A DNA stretch of 8,789 nt from an uncultured Sphingomonadales bacterium. GTDB lineage: Bacteria; Pseudomonadota; Alphaproteobacteria; Sphingomonadales; Sphingomonadaceae. The translations under genes and the position numbers were made by a program. How positions within the stretch are numbered: the first letter of the stretch is position 1; the number at the start of each line of letters is the position of its first letter. Below, piece by piece: positions 6,609 through 8,789 of the stretch. The stretch spans positions 1 to 8,789 of the forward strand of contig CAITOD010000320.1 of the NCBI GenBank assembly GCA_903893935.1, in the 5' to 3' direction. The notes below the pieces were generated by a model. It was not told where the DNA came from and searched no databases. It worked only from the letters and a program-made list of their open reading frames with translations.

Positions 6609-6651
6609 CTTGGCGGGTTGCGGTTGTTGGCGACCGCAACCCGCTGCCAAG
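6609..6651 (+). terminator. Hairpin downstream of the receptor gene, probable transcription terminator
   Basis: A perfect 12-bp stem (6613-6624 with 6633-6644) with an 8-nt loop begins about 20 nt after the receptor stop. It is extended by CTTG/CAAG (6609-6612 with 6648-6651) across a 3-nt bulge (6645-6647). The stability and position fit a terminator. The following bases (CCGCTGTTAACC) have only a short T run, so this would be a weak or Rho-assisted terminator, or an mRNA 3'-end stabiliser. Confidence 0.6.
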
Positions 6652-6715
6652 CCGCTGTTAACCGGGTTCATGAAATACTTACCACTCGCCGCTAGGCTCC
6701 ATACGGTGAAACTCC

Positions 6716-6721
6716 GAGGGG
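6716..6721 (+). promoter_or_regulatory. Ribosome binding site of the REC-GGDEF-EAL gene
   Basis: GAGGGG ends six bases before the ATG at 6728. Between the upstream hairpin and this site I see no convincing sigma-70 promoter. Confidence 0.6.
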
Positions 6722-6727
6722 CTTGGA

Positions 6728-8575
6728 ATGCGCGTCCTGATCATTGACGATGAACCGCAGTTGCACGATGCCTACCGTCGATGCCTCGATTCATCGCCTT
6801 CGGTGGACAACGCAGCCTCGCTCGAACAATTGGCCAAATCGCTGTTCGCCGACAGTGCGGCTAAGGATAGCGACGCGAACGCCGCAGTCGAATTCGAATG
6901 TTGCCATGTTTTCCAGGGCCTTGAAGGTGTCGCTGCGGTCAAGGCAAACCTTGCTTCGGAAACCCCGTTCCAAGTCGCCTTCATCGATGTGCGCATGCCG
7001 CCGGGGATCGACGGCAAGGAAACCGCGCGGCGCATTCGTGCGCTCGACCCCGATATCAACCTGGTGATCGTCAGCGGCTATTCGGATCACAACGTCATCG
7101 AAATCGCGGCGGTTGCCGGGCCGCCCGACAAGATTTTCTATATTTCGAAACCTTTCGTGGTCGACGAAGTGCGGCAGATGGCGCTCGCGCTGTGCCGGCG
7201 CTGGGAATGCGACGCCAAGCAGGTCGCGCTGTTGCGCGCCAAAGTGGTCGAACTTGCCGCCAGCGAAGCGCGGGCGCTGCATATCGCGCACCATGATTTC
7301 CTGACCTCCGCGCCCAATCGCATGGCATTCCAGCACAAGCTGCGCGACCGTCTCGCGCTCAGGACCGGCCAGTTCGTGCTGGTCGCGCTCGATCTCGACC
7401 GCTTCAAGAATGTCAACGACATGTTCGGCCACGGCGCCGGCGACGATCTGCTGATCAAGGTCTATTCGGCGCTGAAAGCGGTGGTGCCCAAAGACGGGCT
7501 TGTCGCGCGCCTCGGCGGCGATGAATTCGGCATCATTTTCGAATACGAAGGCCCGCACAGCATTGGCCATATCCAGGCCATGGTCGACAGTTGCGCGCAG
7601 GCGTTCGAGATCTACGGCAGCCGGGTCCAGATCAGCGCATCCGCCGGGTTTCTGATCCATTCGGGCGGCCACGATTTCGGTGATGCGTCGGACCATATGC
7701 GCTATGCCGACATGGCGCTGTATGTGGCAAAACGCGGCGGCGGCAACCAGGTCCGCCGGTTCGACAAGCAGATGGATGAAAGCGCCAAGTTCCGCCAGGA
7801 AATGGAAAAGGGCCTGGTCAAGGCGCTCGAAAACGGCGAACTGCACCTGGTCTATCAGCCGATCGCCGAACGGGGTTCGCTCGATATTGTCGGCTTCGAA
7901 GCGCTGGCGCGCTGGGAAAGCGCCGACTATGGCCCGATTTCGCCGCGCGTGTTCATTCCGATCGCCGAGGAAAGCGGGCTGATCTACCAGATCGGTGACT
8001 GGACAATCCGGCAGGCACTGGCTGATTGCCGCGACTGGCCGGACCATTATGTGTCGATCAACTTTTCGCCCAAGCAATTCCAGCAAAACGATATTGTCGA
8101 AAAGCTCTGTGCCTGTGCCGCCGAAGCAGGGGTGCCGCACGAACGCATCCAGATCGAAATTACCGAAACCGCGATTTTCGACGACACCGTGCGCGCGGCC
8201 GAAGTGCTGCGTCAGCTTCAGGATATGCACTTTCGCGTCGCGCTCGACGATTTCGGAACCGGTTATTCGAGCCTGTTCAATATCAAGAATTTCTCGCTCG
8301 ATTGTATCAAGATCGACAAGAGCTTCATCGACCAGCTGGGCCAGGACAGCAGTTCGACCGCGATCGTGGGCGCGGTCACGCAACTGGCCAAAGCGCTGCA
8401 ACTCACAATCGTTGCCGAAGGCGTCGAGACCGATCTGCAATGCCAGGCGCTGCGGCTGATCGGGTGTTCGCACATGCAGGGCTATCTGTTCGGGAGGCCC
8501 GAATCGGCCGAGATGACGACCGACCGGCTCGAAGAACGGCGTGAACAGGGTCGCCGCGATGCTGCGCACGGTTGA
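6728..8575 (+). CDS. Response regulator with GGDEF and EAL domains (cyclic di-GMP turnover)
   Basis: A 615-residue cytoplasmic protein with three domains. REC, about 1-160: acidic pair Asp7-Asp8, phospho-acceptor Asp87 in AFIDVRMPPG, Ser116 in VSGYSD, Lys141 in SKPF. Asp87 is some 30 residues later than usual because of an added segment at about 33-60. A helical linker (162-188) leads to GGDEF, about 188-350: DFLTSAPNR, metal-binding Asp222 in DLDRFKNVND, intact GGDEF at 263-267. The upstream RxxD inhibitory site is replaced by Pro254-Lys-Asp-Gly257. EAL, about 360-600: EAL at 391-393, Asn445, Glu477, Asp507-Asp508 in DDFGTGYSS, Lys528, Glu564 in AEGVET and Gln584 in QGYLFGRP, so all usual catalytic and metal-binding residues are present. 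It probably makes and/or degrades cyclic di-GMP under control of phosphorylation; with a complete EAL site, phosphodiesterase activity is the safer prediction. It overlaps the next gene by 17 nt, suggesting that the downstream sensor is its partner. Confidence 0.93.
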   Translation: MRVLIIDDEPQLHDAYRRCLDSSPSVDNAASLEQLAKSLFADSAAKDSDANAAVEFECCHVFQGLEGVAAVKANLASETPFQVAFIDVRMPPGIDGKETARRIRALDPDINLVIVSGYSDHNVIEIAAVAGPPDKIFYISKPFVVDEVRQMALALCRRWECDAKQVALLRAKVVELAASEARALHIAHHDFLTSAPNRMAFQHKLRDRLALRTGQFVLVALDLDRFKNVNDMFGHGAGDDLLIKVYSALKAVVPKDGLVARLGGDEFGIIFEYEGPHSIGHIQAMVDSCAQAFEIYGSRVQISASAGFLIHSGGHDFGDASDHMRYADMALYVAKRGGGNQVRRFDKQMDESAKFRQEMEKGLVKALENGELHLVYQPIAERGSLDIVGFEALARWESADYGPISPRVFIPIAEESGLIYQIGDWTIRQALADCRDWPDHYVSINFSPKQFQQNDIVEKLCACAAEAGVPHERIQIEITETAIFDDTVRAAEVLRQLQDMHFRVALDDFGTGYSSLFNIKNFSLDCIKIDKSFIDQLGQDSSSTAIVGAVTQLAKALQLTIVAEGVETDLQCQALRLIGCSHMQGYLFGRPESAEMTTDRLEERREQGRRDAAHG

Positions 8576-8789
8576 GCACCTCCGGCGCATCGCGCGGGGT
8601 TTCCTGAATGCCAAGGGCATTTCGGCCAAGCTGAGCGTGATCATCGGGCTGGTCGGGCTCGCCGCTTTCGCGTCGATTGCGCTGATCATATCGGTTTCGA
8701 TCCATCAGAAGTTTTCCGAGATCGAGCGCAGCGATATCAATGCAAGTATTGCGCGGGCGAATGCGGGATTGCAAAACCTGGGTATTGTC
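8559..8789 (+). CDS. Membrane-anchored sensor protein, N-terminal 77 residues (3' end outside window)
   Basis: An open frame of 77 codons reaching the right edge. The ATG at 8559 overlaps the end of the response-regulator gene by 17 nt in another frame and has AGGG (8547-8550) eight bases upstream. The visible protein has a basic cytoplasmic N-terminus (MLRTVEHLRRIARGF...), one hydrophobic helix at about residues 25-48 (LSVIIGLVGLAAFASIALII), then a periplasmic helix starting HQKFSEIERSDINASIARANAGLQ. That helix resembles the start of a CHASE4-type periplasmic sensor domain, in which an ExxxxxxxxxRxxxxL helix follows the first membrane segment. Such proteins usually continue to a second membrane helix and a histidine kinase or a GGDEF/EAL output. 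Given the coupling to a response regulator, a histidine kinase is most likely. The output domain lies outside the window, so this is an inference. Codon use matches the neighbours. Confidence 0.75.
   Translation, partial: MLRTVEHLRRIARGFLNAKGISAKLSVIIGLVGLAAFASIALIISVSIHQKFSEIERSDINASIARANAGLQNLGIV

Noticed and set aside
6658..6663. TTAACC, a possible CtrA half-site upstream of the cyclic di-GMP gene
   Set aside because: CtrA regulates many motility and cyclic di-GMP genes in alphaproteobacteria, but the full TTAA-N7-TTAA is absent (CATG follows the seven-base gap). A single half-site is too weak to call.
6791..8689. 632-codon open frame antisense to the REC-GGDEF-EAL gene
   Set aside because: Same codon-bias artefact. 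The sense strand has three well-conserved domains; the antisense translation has no recognisable motif and runs into the next gene.

Overview
The window is GC-rich, densely coding DNA with a strong G/C third-position bias. That bias is why long open frames also appear antisense to the real genes. The TonB-dependent receptor (signal peptide, then an 'EDIIVTARR'-type N-terminus) and the overall gene style resemble an alphaproteobacterium of the sphingomonad group (Sphingomonas, Novosphingobium and relatives). This placement is by resemblance only.

Layout. Minus strand, 3905 down to 1: an FCD-type GntR regulator, an HMG-CoA-lyase-family enzyme, a HyuA-type hydantoinase/oxoprolinase subunit and the first 58 codons of its HyuB partner. 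These four lie head to tail with a 1-nt overlap (TAATG), a 52-nt gap and a 14-nt gap, so they look like one operon. Plus strand, 4076-6592: a divergently transcribed TonB-dependent outer-membrane receptor. A 170-nt divergent intergenic region (3906-4075) separates the two arms. It holds a perfect 12-bp palindrome, ATTGTATACAAT, placed over promoter-like elements on both strands. Plus strand, 6728 to the end: a REC-GGDEF-EAL response regulator for cyclic di-GMP, overlapping by 17 nt the start of a membrane sensor protein cut off by the window edge. A strong hairpin separates the receptor gene from this signalling pair.

How the genes may work together. The simplest reading is a ligand-responsive catabolic locus. 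The receptor would bring a substrate across the outer membrane. HyuA/HyuB (ATP-dependent ring opening or carboxylation) and the lyase (retro-aldol cleavage of a 3-hydroxyacyl-CoA-like intermediate) would degrade it. The GntR protein would control both arms from one operator and sense a pathway carboxylate. The substrate cannot be read from the sequence. The cyclic di-GMP pair at the right is probably a separate unit: a sensor and its response regulator with both synthase-type and phosphodiesterase-type domains.

All main genes belong to known families, and I saw no CRISPR array, RNA gene, insertion sequence or prophage. The parts most worth a second look are the shared operator with a second copy of its core at the regulator/lyase junction, the combination of lyase and HyuAB, the structured leader of the receptor gene, and the response regulator's enlarged receiver domain and missing inhibitory site.
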